Assembly: GCA_028554755.1 (NCBI GenBank)
Contig: JAPTOF010000006.1
Span: forward strand, 7,062,501-7,126,500
DNA: 64,000 bases
Source: Cordia subcordata
Taxonomy: Eukaryota; Streptophyta; Magnoliopsida; Boraginales; Cordiaceae
Reading direction: 5' to 3'
Positions 44,161 to 56,573 of the stretch are shown here, in pieces. The notes under the pieces were generated by a model, which saw only the letters and a list, made by a program, of their open reading frames with translations, had not been told where the DNA came from and made no database searches. Position 1 is the first letter of the stretch. The number at the start of each line of letters is the position of its first letter. The translations under genes and the position numbers were made by a program.

Positions 44161-45384
44161 ATATTCTGCATCTTTTGTTTGTGTTTTTGTGCACGTGTTA
44201 TATAATATTTACCCAAAGGTCAAAATATGTTTGTGTTTGAATGTTTTGGATACGGTAGTAATACTTGATGATGTATTAGAATTCACTAATGACAAGCTGA
44301 AATTTATAATCAGGCTATGCTAAAGTTGTAGAAGCTTTGTTTGAGTCGAGCACAGCACAGGGCGATGATTGCTTGAGCTAGAGCATGGATCAAATGGGAT
44401 AAACCATGTAGTGGCTGGAAGGTTGAGGTTGATGCCGATGCTCTAAAGGTAACTTAGGAATAGCAGCTGCAAGTGGTCTGTTTCGGAGCATGAAAGGGGA
44501 GTGGGTAGCTAGTTTTATGATCAATCCAGATGCCTGAAGGACTCTGAATATTTTCTTTTTGTTCTAAATTTCTGAAGAAGAATTTAATGTTGCATTGCAT
44601 TGCGTTGTGTTTGGTTTGGTTTGGTTTGATATTCTATTCAGAGGGAAAGAGCACGATGTAAGATATTGCCCTGTAAATGGGGTTGCAACTTGATTGTGTT
44701 CCATTACTGCTGCTGCTTGTTTGTGTTGCAATGGCCTTCCCTTGTGTTCCATGGTTAACAAGAACTGGGGTAAATGATTCATTTGAAACTTTGATTCTTC
44801 TGAGAATTAAACCCTTTATCTTTAAAGCATGATAATTTAATCTCTTATCTTTTGAGTTATTGAGATTCGTTAATTTTGAGGTGGAAGTTTGTCAAAAAAA
44901 AAAAAAATTTAATTCCTTATCTTTGTAATATTATTGGCCTCTGCAATTTGTAAAATTATTAGTACTAACATTATAATTTTCTTAATTTTTTTGAATTCGA
45001 AATTAATGGCATCACAAATTATAGAGATGAGGAACCAGATATGTCATGAAGATAAGAGATTTTATTGTTGAAAAGGTTAAAAATAATTGGCTAAATAAAT
45101 TATTTATCCGGTACTCAGCTGCAAATTCAGGCATAGAGAGAATCTGTATTGGCTTTTGGCCACCAGAAGGCGAAAAGGTGTGCTGGAAATTGCAAAAATC
45201 ATAGAATATCTTTATATCGCGAAGCATATTTTATAACGAGTCCGCCAGTCTTTGGATTTTGCAATGGAAATTATTTCCTTTCATTATTTCATATTAGGAG
45301 AACTGGTTTTTGAAAGATGGAACTACGGAAAATTGTTTTTATTTTATCAATTTTTTTCCAAAAAATGAGTTAAATCTTAATAAA

Positions 45385-45418
<34 letters not shown>

Positions 45419-46374
45419 TTATGGATTTTATCACTGGATCAAATCTTCTTTTTCATTTTACTCCACCAATTTAAATATTCTTTTCGGTTACAACAGATTT
45501 CTCAAAAAATATGATTAGTATAAAAATTTACTAAAAAATAATTTTTACAAAATATATATTTATATGTTATTGATGCATAAACTATAAATAGATAAATGCA
45601 TAATTAAAAATAAATTGGCTATAAATAACAAATAAAAACAGAAAGAGGTACACTCATTTCTTCCGTGGTAGTTATTTGTATTTAAAGGCTTTGCTTCCTT
45701 GCAAAAATAAAAATAAGAATACATCTAAATGGGTTTTAAAATTAAAAGGTTTGTTAGTAAGTGGACCATGTGACGTACAGATTCATTACGTTTATTTATA
45801 TAAGATATTAAAATTTATCTTATTTATGATTAATATTAGTTTTGTTTTATAATTTTTTAAAAACATATATAGGATTTAAAAGCGATAATCAAAACTACGA
45901 TCATCATGTCTAACTGTTTGCAATGATATTTTTAGGCTTTTGATTGGCCATATTGAATTTCAAAAAGTGAAGAAAAAAATAATTGTTCAATAATAATAAT
46001 AATAATAATAATATATTTTCTTTTTGAAATATCAAGTCTTCATCTGACACAATCATTGTTCAACATCTTTCGTGAGTTTATATATATATATTTGGAAAAC
46101 AATTTACAAAATAAAACTAAATCACCTAGAATTGATAAAAAGTTATGTATATTATTTTGTAATACATATAGATTAATAGATAGATTTTAAATTATACAGT
46201 ATAAATAAAGCATAATTCAATTCGAAAACTCCCTTGTTCTCTTTTTCATCTTTTCCTACTGCAACCAATAAATAAACATTGGAGTATCACACTTTTCTCC
46301 TTCATTCCTTTTGTTTTCACGCTTCCATTGTTCAAAAGCAAGAAAACAAATAATCAGAATTCACAGAGCACAAA
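44161..46374. other. intergenic, array to CRIPT
   Basis: No gene seen. It includes (TTA)n at about 45386-45418, an AAT tract at ~45991-46012, and at 45675-45900 a repeat (TTTAAAGGCTTTGCTTCC ... ATATAGGATTTAAAAGCGAT) related to one in intron 1 of the MATE gene at ~53008-53180. The last few hundred bases should hold the CRIPT promoter. Confidence 0.5.
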
Positions 46375-49308
46375 ATGGTCTGCCAAAAATGTAAGTCCAA
46401 TTATTATAATTATAATTAATAAGATTTTGTATTATACTCGTTTATTATTGAATGTTTAGGGTTTTTTCTTTTGGGGGAAAAATTAATATGAATGTTTAAA
46501 TTAGGCGAGAAGAAGCTAACGAAGGTGATAGTACCGGATAAGTGGAAAGAGGGAGCCAGCAATACCACCGAAGGCGGCGGCCGCAAGATCAACGAAAACA
46601 AGCTCCTTTCTAAGAAACGAAGGTTTTTTTTTTTTTTGGGAATTTTAGATGATTAATGTTTTTTTTTAAATTTCTTCTTATGTTTACGGAAAATGTTAAA
46701 TGCTTTCAGTGAAATTAAGCTGTGAGTTGAAGTCATGTTAATAACTGATAGATCATGTTTGTGGATGATAAAAGTGATGATTTTGCTACGTGAACTTCTG
46801 AAAATTTTGGAAATCTTGCATTATTGTGATGTGTATATATCAGCATTTGGCTTGATTGTTTAATAGTACTTGTTTGATTGATTTGTTTTTCTTGTTCTTG
46901 GAACTCTATATATTTCCTCATGTTTACAAGCAGTGCGTCCATTGATCATTAAAGCATCATAGGCGTGATTTGGTTAGATAGACTTGGTCTTGCTGCCAAA
47001 TCATTCGGCTCATTAGATTATTTTCTTAGAATCTTAACCGATGATTTGGATCCCCAAATTACAGAAATGTTATCCAAAATTGGAAAACTACTCCTTCCCG
47101 TGATTCATCCAATGAACAGAAGCACTTGGTTTTAAGATATAGTTGCTTTCTGGAAATATCTACAGAGTGCAACGGTGCATATTAATGGAACATGTGCCCT
47201 TTTGTTGCCACTTTGCAACTTTAACTTCCTGTTGTTTTAGCCTTCTAGTGACTAGCTTCAGGAAATAAATTTGACGCTTTGTTTGGCTAAGTATCCCTAG
47301 GTTCCTGGGGGAGTAGTTTCTTGAATGCCCTTGAAGTTAAATTGGACTTGACTATATGTGTACTTCTCTTTTTTCTCTTTCTTATATTATAACATGGAAG
47401 CTTGATTTTTTACTAAGTATGGTCATTAGGGTGAGTTTTGAAGCAGCTGTCTTTTTTCTCTTTCTTATATTATGACATGGAAACTTTATTTTTTACTAAG
47501 TATGGTCATTAGGGTGAGTTTTGAAGCAGCTTGAGGAGCTTTGTGAGGTTGCTCAATTATATCTTGCCATCTGAGGTGTCACAGGGAGTCATATTATTCA
47601 TATAAACTGTTGTTTTGGGTATATATAAAATATTAAACATAAATATTATATTTTTAATATCGTGTTAATTTTGGCTCTTGGTTGATCTGAAGAAAGATTA
47701 TGGGTTGGAACTCATGAAGGTAGAATGTTGAATTAGGTTTTCCACATGGTTAGTTAGGTACGAAAGGTCTTGTGTTTCTTCTATTAATATATGTTGGTGG
47801 AGAGAAACTGGAGAGGAGCCTCTTTAGTAGAAGTTCTTGCGGGTCGTCATTGGAGCATAAATTGAGTCAGGAATTATAATTGAATGCTAATTCTGAAACT
47901 GATTTTCCTAAAATTTTCTCTGCTCTTCTCAAAATTAAACATGGGTTATCCTTTGAAAAGTTTCAGACTCTCTTAGAATCTAATCCGAGAGACAGAATGT
48001 TAAACCATGAAGAAGTTTTTTCTTTTGGTCTAAATTTTCTTCCTCCTATTTTTTTTCATGTTCTGGGCAAACTATAGGATCTCCAAGTTGAGCTTGAAGA
48101 TTTATTGTTTGTAATGTGTGTACAAGATTCTGGTAAAGGTGTATCTTGCAATCATGTTAAGATGTTAAAAGTTTGAGGTATTTTCTTTACTGTATGAGAC
48201 CTTTACCTTTGGATTGGAGATTTTTGAGCTGTGTGAAGAGGCAATCTGCAGTTGTTGAGGACTTTGAATATAAGTTCTCTGGTAATATTTTGAGGAAGTG
48301 GAGGACCTTTGGGGTTTCCTTGAAGTATATCAAAAGCCATTTAAAGGACCATAGGAAGTGCCTTCTCTGCCTCAAGTCTCAACTGGTTGCTTGTGTAAAA
48401 TTTCTGCTCAGAATTTGTTAACATTATAAGGTTTGTGCAACGGGACTGAAGTTGGAAATCTCGATTTGTTTGTAAATTGCTTAGCAGATAAGGGCATGTT
48501 AAGTTATGTCTCCTGATGTTGTGGGAGTATAAGCTGTGGAATAAATTATTTTTATTCTTTTACAGATTTGTGGAAGCTATTCCTTCCTGTATGTTTTAAA
48601 ATAAACACAAAACATATCAACTTTCATTACAATGATTGAGTGCCAATCCCTAAATTGCATGTTTCGTATTCAGGGACGTGCTAAGCATGGATCTTCAGGA
48701 TTTTTGTTTTCCATTTTGTGGGTGGTGGTGTTTGGCTTATCTTGATCTCATGACTTGAGCATACTTTGTTACATAATTTGTTATTAAAGCCATTAAATCT
48801 AATGCCCATTTTGTGTTTGTCATTCCCGTCTCAGATTTTCTAGTGCTTTATTAAGATGTTTATTTGTGTACTTACCAAATGGATAAAGCGTATCAGAAAA
48901 TTAGTTATTTCTTTGCTGTGAAATTTGCTCTTACTTATAGGGATAACCTCACCCTTTAGTTCTATGGCAAGTGGTGGTAATATGTATGTTAATACTTTGT
49001 TATCGTTTAGTTTGGCATGTTTCTTACGGATGTAACTTGTATCAACTGTTGGCCCACAGATGGACCCCTTATGGGAATACCAAGTGCATGATCTGCAAGC
49101 AGCAAGTACATCAAGATGCTAAATATTGCCATACCTGTGCTTACACGAAAGGTAGGCTGCTCGTAACTTCTGTTATATACATTTTGTGTCGTTAGGGGGT
49201 TATGCGTTTATAGAACATGCTCTGAAGTGCTCTAAATGTGCAGGAGTCTGTGCAATGTGTGGAAAGCAAGTACTTGATACCAAGTCTTACAAGCAAAGCA
49301 ATGTATAA
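46375..49308 (+). CDS. CRIPT: CRIPT-like small zinc-binding protein
   Basis: Four GT-AG exons: 46375-46390, 46505-46622, 49060-49151, 49244-49308, joining in frame to 291 nt and 96 residues. The start MVCQKC and the four CxxC pairs (Cys 3/6, 54/57, 68/71, 78/81) are those of the CRIPT family, with the conserved KWKEGA, LLSKKRRWTPYG and YCHTCAYTKGVCAMCGK segments. Human CRIPT was named for binding the PSD-95 PDZ domain and has since been linked to the minor spliceosome; the plant role is not shown by the sequence. Exon 1 codes only five complete residues. Intron 2 is long (2437 bp) and contains a tandem duplication and frames without family match. Confidence 0.94.
47364..47532. repeat. 83-bp tandem duplication in CRIPT intron 2
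   Basis: The segment from TCTTTTTTCTCTTTCTTATA through GGGTGAGTTTTGAAGCAGCT occurs twice in succession, starting at about 47367 and 47450, with only a few differences. Confidence 0.85.
47560..48990. other. CRIPT intron 2, unexplained part
   Basis: Open frames at 47880-48077 and 48173-48421 (plus) contain ordinary-looking protein sequence but no motif I recognise, and stops interrupt them. It may be an old retroelement or gene fragment inserted into the intron. Confidence 0.3.
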
Positions 49309-49978
49309 CAGAGTTGAAACAATGTCATTGGCGGCCAATTTATGTATATCAACGTGTTATGAATACTAACTTGGTAACACAACACTAAAATTTCGAAAAT
49401 TGTCATGCTGATAAGTTATCCATGCCTGATTGCTTGCGTATATACTCTGTCAGCAATCAAAACTGGGCTTACATCTTTTCGAGATCTGTTCTACTTTGTA
49501 GATCATGCATTTTGAAGATTTAGCATTTTAATAGCTTATACGCTCGTCTAATATTCTTCCATATGGACTTACAGGTAGTTGGTTTAAATTACAGCTACCC
49601 TTGACTTGCATCTATCTACCATCTGCTTAAGTTCCCCTCTAGGGCACTGGAATTTTTCCTCTCCTGCTTGGTAATTAATCGGAAGCATGTTGAGGTGTTG
49701 CTTGGAGTTGATCTTGGGATTTATAAGATCATGAGCGGGATCGAATAGTTTAAACTTTTGTCATCGTTTTACCATTATTTATTTACATTTTATGACTAGT
49801 AAATTTCTCTCACATTTTTGGACACAGTTGTTGGCTCATACTCCCTCAATTGTTATTCCACAAAAAGATACCAAAGTGCACACCATTTATTCATACATCA
49901 CACCACCCATAACAGATGCACAAGTTTCAGAAACCCATCCAAAACCAACAAACTGACGAAGATAGTCTTCTTAAAAAC
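49309..49978. other. CRIPT 3' flank
   Basis: CRIPT 3' UTR and AT-rich spacer up to the ubiquitin pseudogene. No other gene seen. Confidence 0.5.
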
Positions 49979-50633
49979 TCAAGCTCCTCCCCTGAGTCTC
50001 AGCACTAGGTTCAAAGTGGACTCTTTCTGAATGTTATAATCAGCTAATGTTCTTACTTCTTCCAACTGCTTCCCAGCAAAAATAAGCCTTTGCTGGTCCG
50101 GTGGTATGCCCTCCTTGTCCTGGATTTTCGTCTTTAACATTCTCGATAGACGATCGTCTCAGAACTCTCGGCTTCTTAACGTTATAGCCTTGCCTGTCAA
50201 GGTTTTTAACGATGATTTTCATGCCACCGCGAAGTCGGAGGATGGACTCCTTTTGGATGTTGTAGTCGGCCGGTGTGCGTCCGTCATCCCACTGCTTTGC
50301 CTGCAAAGATCAAACATTGTTGGTCTGGGTGGTATGCCTTGTCTTGGGGTTAGGATCAATAACTCCCCCAACTAATGATTTGTTCTAATATTTTAACAAT
50401 ACATTTCATTCAATCAATTCGTTTTAAATTTCTAATCGTGGTAGGGAAAATAAAATCTTAGATTTTTTGAGTGAAATGAAAATGATTGAGATGTAGCGTT
50501 AGAATATTAAAATAAAAAATTTCAGTTCGGAGAGAATTTAAATCTTTTTAATCTTGATATTTTCGATTGCGTCTGAACTCTCCGCCTCTAGAGTATCATC
50601 ATGCCGGTCAAAGTTTTCCAGGAAGATTTTCAT
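49979..50633 (-). pseudogene. polyubiquitin pseudogene (two units)
   Basis: Minus-strand remnants of two head-to-tail ubiquitin units. Unit 1 starts at ATG 50633 (MKIFLENFD..TLEAESS, then IENIK). It is broken by ~180 bp of AT-rich DNA (about 50350-50530), then resumes with GIPP-DQQ, LIFAGK and [15 protein letters not shown], ending RLRGG. Unit 2 starts at ATG 50222 (MKIIVKNLD), passes through frameshifts, and ends [23 protein letters not shown] plus stop at 49979-49981, matching the family's one-residue extension after the last Gly-Gly. One-base insertions occur near 50303 and 50325. Not translatable as ubiquitin; probably a relic of a larger polyubiquitin gene. Confidence 0.88.
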
Positions 50634-51698
50634 CAGGATAATTCAATCAAGAAAAAAGACAAGCTGCAAACCTACACAGTAATCATCGAAATAATTGATA
50701 TATACACAATTTAGAACATAGAGAATTACAACATGAAAACAGAATGTACATGTCAATATTATTTCTAAGTAGAACATGTGACCCATAACTAAAAGTGGTG
50801 GAATAAAGATTTTGTTATGCCATTTTTTTAAGGACTGTAATATTAGATCTATTAATGTAAGATCAACACTTTTTTTATTAGATTTATTATTCTTAATCAT
50901 TCACATTACGTTTTTTCAATAATTCTTTTTTCCAAAGTTGAGTTATATTTAAGATGCATTTGGATTAATCTTTTTAAAAAGCATACTTTATGTAATTTTT
51001 GAAAAAAGTATTTTTTTCAAAAAACTCAAAATTTTGAGCTCCTGGTTAAGCCAAAAATAAAAATTCTCTATTGTGAAAAATTAACAATTTAGACGCATCA
51101 ACTTTTTCAATTTTAAACCTACTTGACCCAACCGTATATTTTCAAATCTTTAATCCATGCGAGAGCGTCATGTGCCCAAATTGTTCACCTTTTGTGAATT
51201 TTGACTTAGAACTAACTATGTCACAAATTTTAAAAGTAAGGGATTAATTTATTATATTCTAAAAAAAATGGACTTAATTGTAAAAAAATTATAAACAAAA
51301 GACTTAATATATTTGAACGGGTGCACCATTAACTATATATATATATATATATGTATAATATTTTAAAAAAATTAAAGACTAATAATAACATAATACGGAT
51401 CAAATTGATCTTTCAATGGGCGTAATTTTAATCTAAGACTTACATCCGCCCTTGCCAAAACATGTTTTTTTCTTCTTTTTTTTTTTTTTCTAAAAAGAAT
51501 ACGGGTCAATGAAGCTGTCATGGTCAACCTTTTGCCATCAGTCTTGTTGCGTGGTTGCAATTATACAGACATATATAAAATGAGCATGCATGTGCTGAAG
51601 AAATATCTTTCGCCGTCTCCATCTACACTTGACAGAGAGTTTTCTCTAGGTCCTCTCCATATATATAGAGAGAGAGAGAGAGACAAAACTTATATTTC
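50634..51698. other. intergenic, MATE upstream
   Basis: AT-rich with a short (TA)n at ~51337-51352. A TATA-like CATATATATAG at ~51658-51668 followed by a GA dinucleotide tract lies ~35 bp before the MATE ATG. No other gene seen. Confidence 0.5.
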
Positions 51699-54600
51699 AT
51701 GGAGAGGAGCGCCGCCATGGAAGAAGAAGAAGAAGAAGCTTTGTTGTTGAGATTACAAGGGAAAGAAGAAGAAAGGTTAAGGTTAAGATGGGGTGTCATA
51801 AGTGAGGAGATGAAGAAGCTTGGTTATGTAGCAGGGCCAATGGTGGCGGTGACTTTATCACAGTACTCGCTACAAGTCATATCGATTATGATGGCGGGTC
51901 ACTTGGGTGAGCTTTCTCTCTCCAGCACCGCCATTGCTGTCTCCATTGCTGTTGTTACTGGTTTCAGCTTTCTGGTCAGTCTCCTTTTAATTTCTTCTCT
52001 CTTTCTCTTCTCTTTTCTTTGTTCATTATATTATGCTAAGAATTTCTCTCTTTTTTTTTTTTTAATTTAATCTTAGAGCATATACTTTTTCAATTCATTA
52101 AAAAAAAATTATTTTTTCTAATTTAAACATTCACACATGTATAGTTATCATTCATGTTTGGCTGGAACAAATTTTGGAACAACAAATTTAAATATTATAG
52201 GAGAAACATGTTGTTTAGACCGCTATGTGACAAGCTTAGAAGGCTTTGGTTTTGTTTTTAAATGTTAATTTCAGAAAAAGAAAAAGAGAAAGTACTTTTA
52301 CTTCAAAAATGAAGAAGCGTATTTTGTGAATATGCTTGGAAAAGAAGTAAAAATATTAATCACCTTCTACAGGGAAGTCAAAAGAGGACTGAAATAATTT
52401 AATAAGCCTTATGTGGAATTCGGATGCAAATGACCGCATGACAAAGTTGACGAGTCCAAGACTTGTGTTTTTTTTTCTTTTTTGGTGAAAAAATAGACCT
52501 ATCCCACTTCAAAGTTTCGTGTTTGTCTTTGGAAAAAAGCTCCTTTGATTCACATCAAATACCAAAGCAACATTAATGATGATTATCTTTTTTTGAAAAA
52601 ATATTTTTTTAAGGATGCTGAGCCTGAATGATCAACATCAATAACGATTATTAATGCTGAGATAGATATACATCTTGCGCATTAAAAGCCAAATTTGCCA
52701 TAATGTAGTTGATGAAAACATGCTTTGCGTATTAATTGGGTGTGGAATACTTACCCCTACCAACTTGTTGTTCCTGTTGGCTTTCGCCTTCCACCCTACA
52801 GGAATTGGATAAATGATTCGTACTTATCACTGGGATTGGTCATAACAAAGGATAAGAGACTTAATTTTGTTGAGTTTTAAAGATAAAGGGGTTGTTTAGT
52901 TCAGAAAATGAAAAATCATTGAGAAATCTCATTTCCAAGAATCAAGTTCTTGGGAATGATATGAAAATTCATGTTTGCTATGGTACTCATTCATTTGTGC
53001 TAGTAGTTTATTTAAAGGCTTTGCTTCCCTGTGCGATGCACACGTTTTGTTTAAGATATTAAATGTTATTTAAATACTATAAACGAATAAGAATACAACC
53101 CATATTAATTTTGTTATGTGTTAGAAATATTTTATTATAATTTTTTCTATAATATAAATTAGGATTTAGAAGCAATATTAATTTAGAGAATTGATATTAT
53201 GTGATTATGGCATTAAACACATTAGTGCAGTATATTATACAGATACAAGATTCAAACCAAAACATGGCATACATTCATGAAGCTAAGTTTACTGAAAGAA
53301 GATAAGTTAATGCACTTTATAAATGCATTAAAATTTAACAATCTTAATATCTAACTAACTTCTGGATGTTCAAACAGTTAGGGATGGCTAGTGCGCTGGA
53401 AACTCTGTGTGGGCAGGCCTATGGTGCTCAGCAATACCAGAAACTTGGAACACAAACATACACTGCTATTTTCTGTCTCATAATTGTTTGCATCCCTGTA
53501 TCTATCGTATGGATATATATGGGAAGAATACTTATCTTTATCGGTCAAGATCCTCTGATTTCATGTGAAGCTGGCAATTTCATAACATGGCTTGTTCCCG
53601 CCCTCTTTGCTTATGCAGTTCTTCAACCACTTCTCCGATATTTTCAGATGCAGACATTAATCCTTCCGATTCTCATGAGCTCCTGTTGCACTATTTGTTT
53701 GCACATACCTCTTTGTTGGGTCCTTGTGTTTAAATCAGGACTGAATAATCTTGGTGCTGCAATTTCCATTGATCTATCATTGTGGGTGAATGTTATCGTT
53801 CTTGGCTTGTATGCAAGATACTCTCCGAGCTGTGAGAGAACCCGTGCCCCTATTTCAATGGCGATCTTCCGAGGAATGAAAGAGTTTTTCCGCTTCGCTA
53901 TTCCTTCGGCTGTCATGATCTGGTATTCTCCTCTGTCCCTCTCTCTCTTGTATGGTTGAACATATATCTCTTTGTAGATTAGACGTCAAGCATAAATCCC
54001 ATGTCTAATTAATCCATACACGACAATCCAACAAAAACAACAAAATTCAGACTCAAAACCAACAATTCTCCACATCAAAACTAATCCTATGGCATAATAC
54101 ACAAAACATACTAAAACCAACACAAAAGTAGGAACAAAGTGAGAGAAGAAAAGAATATTGGCAATTTCAGTAAGTATTATTACTAATTCGTTGTGTTCTT
54201 TAACAGTCAAAACACTGTTTCTACACTCTATTCTATACCATATGGTCTTGCTGCAGCTGTAAGGTATGCATAAAGCTTAAAAGGCTGGATCATCTGATAC
54301 TTGTAGTCCAACTTGAATTTCTGTGTTTTTCACTTCATACAGTACAAGAGTTTCAAATCAGCTAGGAGCTGGAAACCACAGCAAGGCTCGAGTGTCTGTA
54401 GTAGCAGTGATGCTTCTTGCAGTCACAGAGATGATAATAGTAAATTCAGTCCTCTTTGCTAGCCGGCATGTTTTTGGCTACATTTTTAGCAATGAGGAGG
54501 AAGTTATTGATTATGTCGCGGATATGGCTCCTCTGCTTTGTCTCTCGGTTATGATGGATAGTCTGCAGGGGACACTTTCAGGCAAGACTATCTCACTCGA

Positions 54601-55043
54601 GTTTCTGATTAGGCCTGCTTGGATTTCAATATTGTCTCATTAAAACCATGAAATGGAGTTTTATTCTTTTGCTAGGGGTTGCAAGGGGATGTGGTTGGCA
54701 GCACATTGGAGCTTATGTGAATCTTGCAGCATTTTATCTCTGTGGAATTCCTATTGGTGCTACATTGGGTTTCTGGATGAATTTAAGAGGGAAGGGTCTC
54801 TGGATTGGAGTCCTTTTAGGTAATACACTACAAGCCATCCTTCTGTCCATCATCACAAGCTGCACAAATTGGGAAAAAGAGGTTTGTTTATTTCATTAAT
54901 TCTTCTGCAAATTTATTGTTTCCTTCTGCCATTTACATTTCTAACTTGTTACGGAATGAAATTATATGTTTATTATGATGCAGGCGATTAAGGCAAGGCA
55001 GAGATTACTTGAGGAGAACCCTCAAGAGGTAGTCTCAGCCTGA
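51699..55043 (+). CDS. MATE/DTX transporter lacking one internal exon
   Basis: Multidrug and toxic compound extrusion family antiporter, a multi-pass membrane protein of plasma membrane or tonoplast. Exons: 51699-51974, 53378-53922, 54207-54263, 54343-54581, 54676-54881, 54984-55043; total 1383 nt, 460 residues, all phases consistent. Family blocks seen: SQYSLQVISIMMAGHLGEL, GMASALETLCGQAYGAQQY, FFRFAIPSAVMIC, YSIPYGLAAAVSTRVSNQLGAGN, GVARGCGWQHIGAYVNL, SIITSCTNWEKE. Between PSAVMIC (residue 274) and QNTVSTLYSIPYG, plant MATEs normally have ~29 residues beginning LEWWSFE, encoded by their own exon; I find no such sequence in 53923-54206. The remaining exons still join in frame. Intron 4 begins GC. 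ATG 51717 is an alternative start with a better context. Function is doubtful if the helix is truly missing. Confidence 0.88.
51975..53377. other. MATE intron 1 with repeat insertion
   Basis: A 1403-bp intron, donor GTCAGT and acceptor AACAG. It includes TTTAAAGGCTTTGCTTCCCT followed by GTGCGATGCACACG at ~53008-53048 and related sequence to ~53180, shared with 45675-45900, so a transposon-type repeat inserted here. Confidence 0.6.
54582..54675 (+). other. GC-AG intron of the MATE gene
   Basis: The donor reads TCAG/GCAAGA and the acceptor GCTAG/GGGTTGC. Joining TCA G to GG GTT GCA restores LSGVARGCGWQ, the invariant MATE sequence, so GC is the real donor. AG/GCAAG is the consensus for minor GC-AG introns spliced by the U2-type spliceosome. 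Confidence 0.9.
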
Positions 55044-56573
55044 CGAGGCCGATTGGAGGTCATAAATTTTATAAACATGGAATCATTTAATCAATTTATT
55101 ATATCTGTTAAAAAGATCGTTCATTCTATTATGACACGAGCCAAATTGGACTGGCAAATGTAGAAGTATACATTAATTTGGGAAAAGAACAACCATAGCC
55201 AAACTTGAAGAAGGCAGCTTATGGTAGTTTGTTTTGAGATTGGTATTTGCAGTGGCCTATCGAGGACAGCAAATGAAGAATTCTATGACTTTTTAGTGTG
55301 TTTGGAATGAACTTATTTTAAGATATTTATCGTATTAAAATGAAGGGTATCACATGCATTCTATAAGAACTCTAAACAAATTATACTTTTTATTTTATAA
55401 GATATAAGTAATTCATTCTTATGTTAATTTTACAACTAGAGACATAAGACATCATGAGCATATTATGAAATTCAAACCAAATCATACTTTTCTATACAAA
55501 AAAAGCATCTTATAATAAGCATATATCAAATTGAGTAGAAGTGATATGATTAGGATTACTTGGTTTGTGACGCATGTAAACAATTATTAACTTGTCTGCC
55601 CATGGCCCTTAATTGATACGAAATTTTTTTTAATTATTTACGTATGTGCAATATTATTCTAATTGTTTATAAAATCTAAATTTCATGAATAATTAATTTT
55701 TTCTAAATCTATATAAAAAAACAGTTGACACGAGAAGTCCTAATCTTCCCTGCGGCTAATATATTGTGGAAACAATATGCCACCATAACGTGAGAAAGTT
55801 TGCAGCAGATCCGAATCCTGAAATAGTGCATTATTTCTTAGTTATTCAAAAAGAAAAGAAATAGTGGATTTGTGATTTGAACTTGATCAAATATAAAATC
55901 GAAACTCCATGCATTGCTTATATGCTTTTTTAGTAGGCCAAACCCATGCATTGTCACTGAAAATTGATCAGCACTTGACTTCGCTGAGTCAGTATGTGAG
56001 GATACTCACAATTAGTATAATAATTTTCTGGTGAAACCACCAAAAAAATTAATTAAGTTGCATCTTTTGAAAATGTGTGATATGAATGAGGTAAAGAAAA
56101 CATCTATACTTTCAAATCAAGAAATGTAATCTATGCTTTCAAATCTTTAGTTTGCATAGAATCTGATGTCACCAAAAAGGACGTAAAGATAAAATAGAAG
56201 GATCATTTTCATAGAGTAATTATTGTCAAAACCAGTCTATATATCTGCATGCTTCTTCTCAGATGCGTAGGCTAATACTCAATGAAAAGTTACAGCAAAT
56301 GGCACCGTGACCTCCTGGTGCGAGCCGCACTAATATCCTACAATGATAATGTAAATGCATTTCCAAATTTTTTTACTAGAATCAACTATAAAGTTCATGA
56401 ATTTGGTTTCTGTATTGGGTATTTTTATCAGAACTTATCTCCTCAGTTGTTAGCTGGATAGACGTGGCGACCAGCAACTCAGCTGCCATCCTGCACTTTG
56501 ATGAACATCCGGAGCAGAGAGGAAAACAGTAATTTTCTTTTTGATATTTCTAACAGATCAAAGGCATAATTCA
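55044..56573. other. spacer between convergent MATE and J-protein genes
   Basis: 3' flanks of two convergent genes. AT-rich, no other gene seen. Confidence 0.5.

Noticed and set aside
47880..48421. Possible gene inside CRIPT intron 2
   Set aside because: Interrupted by stops, no motif recognised; kept only as an unexplained intronic stretch.
53986..54210. Minus-strand frame in the MATE gap as an inverted copy of the missing exon
   Set aside because: Its translation has no LEWWSFE-like sequence and does not resemble the missing helix.
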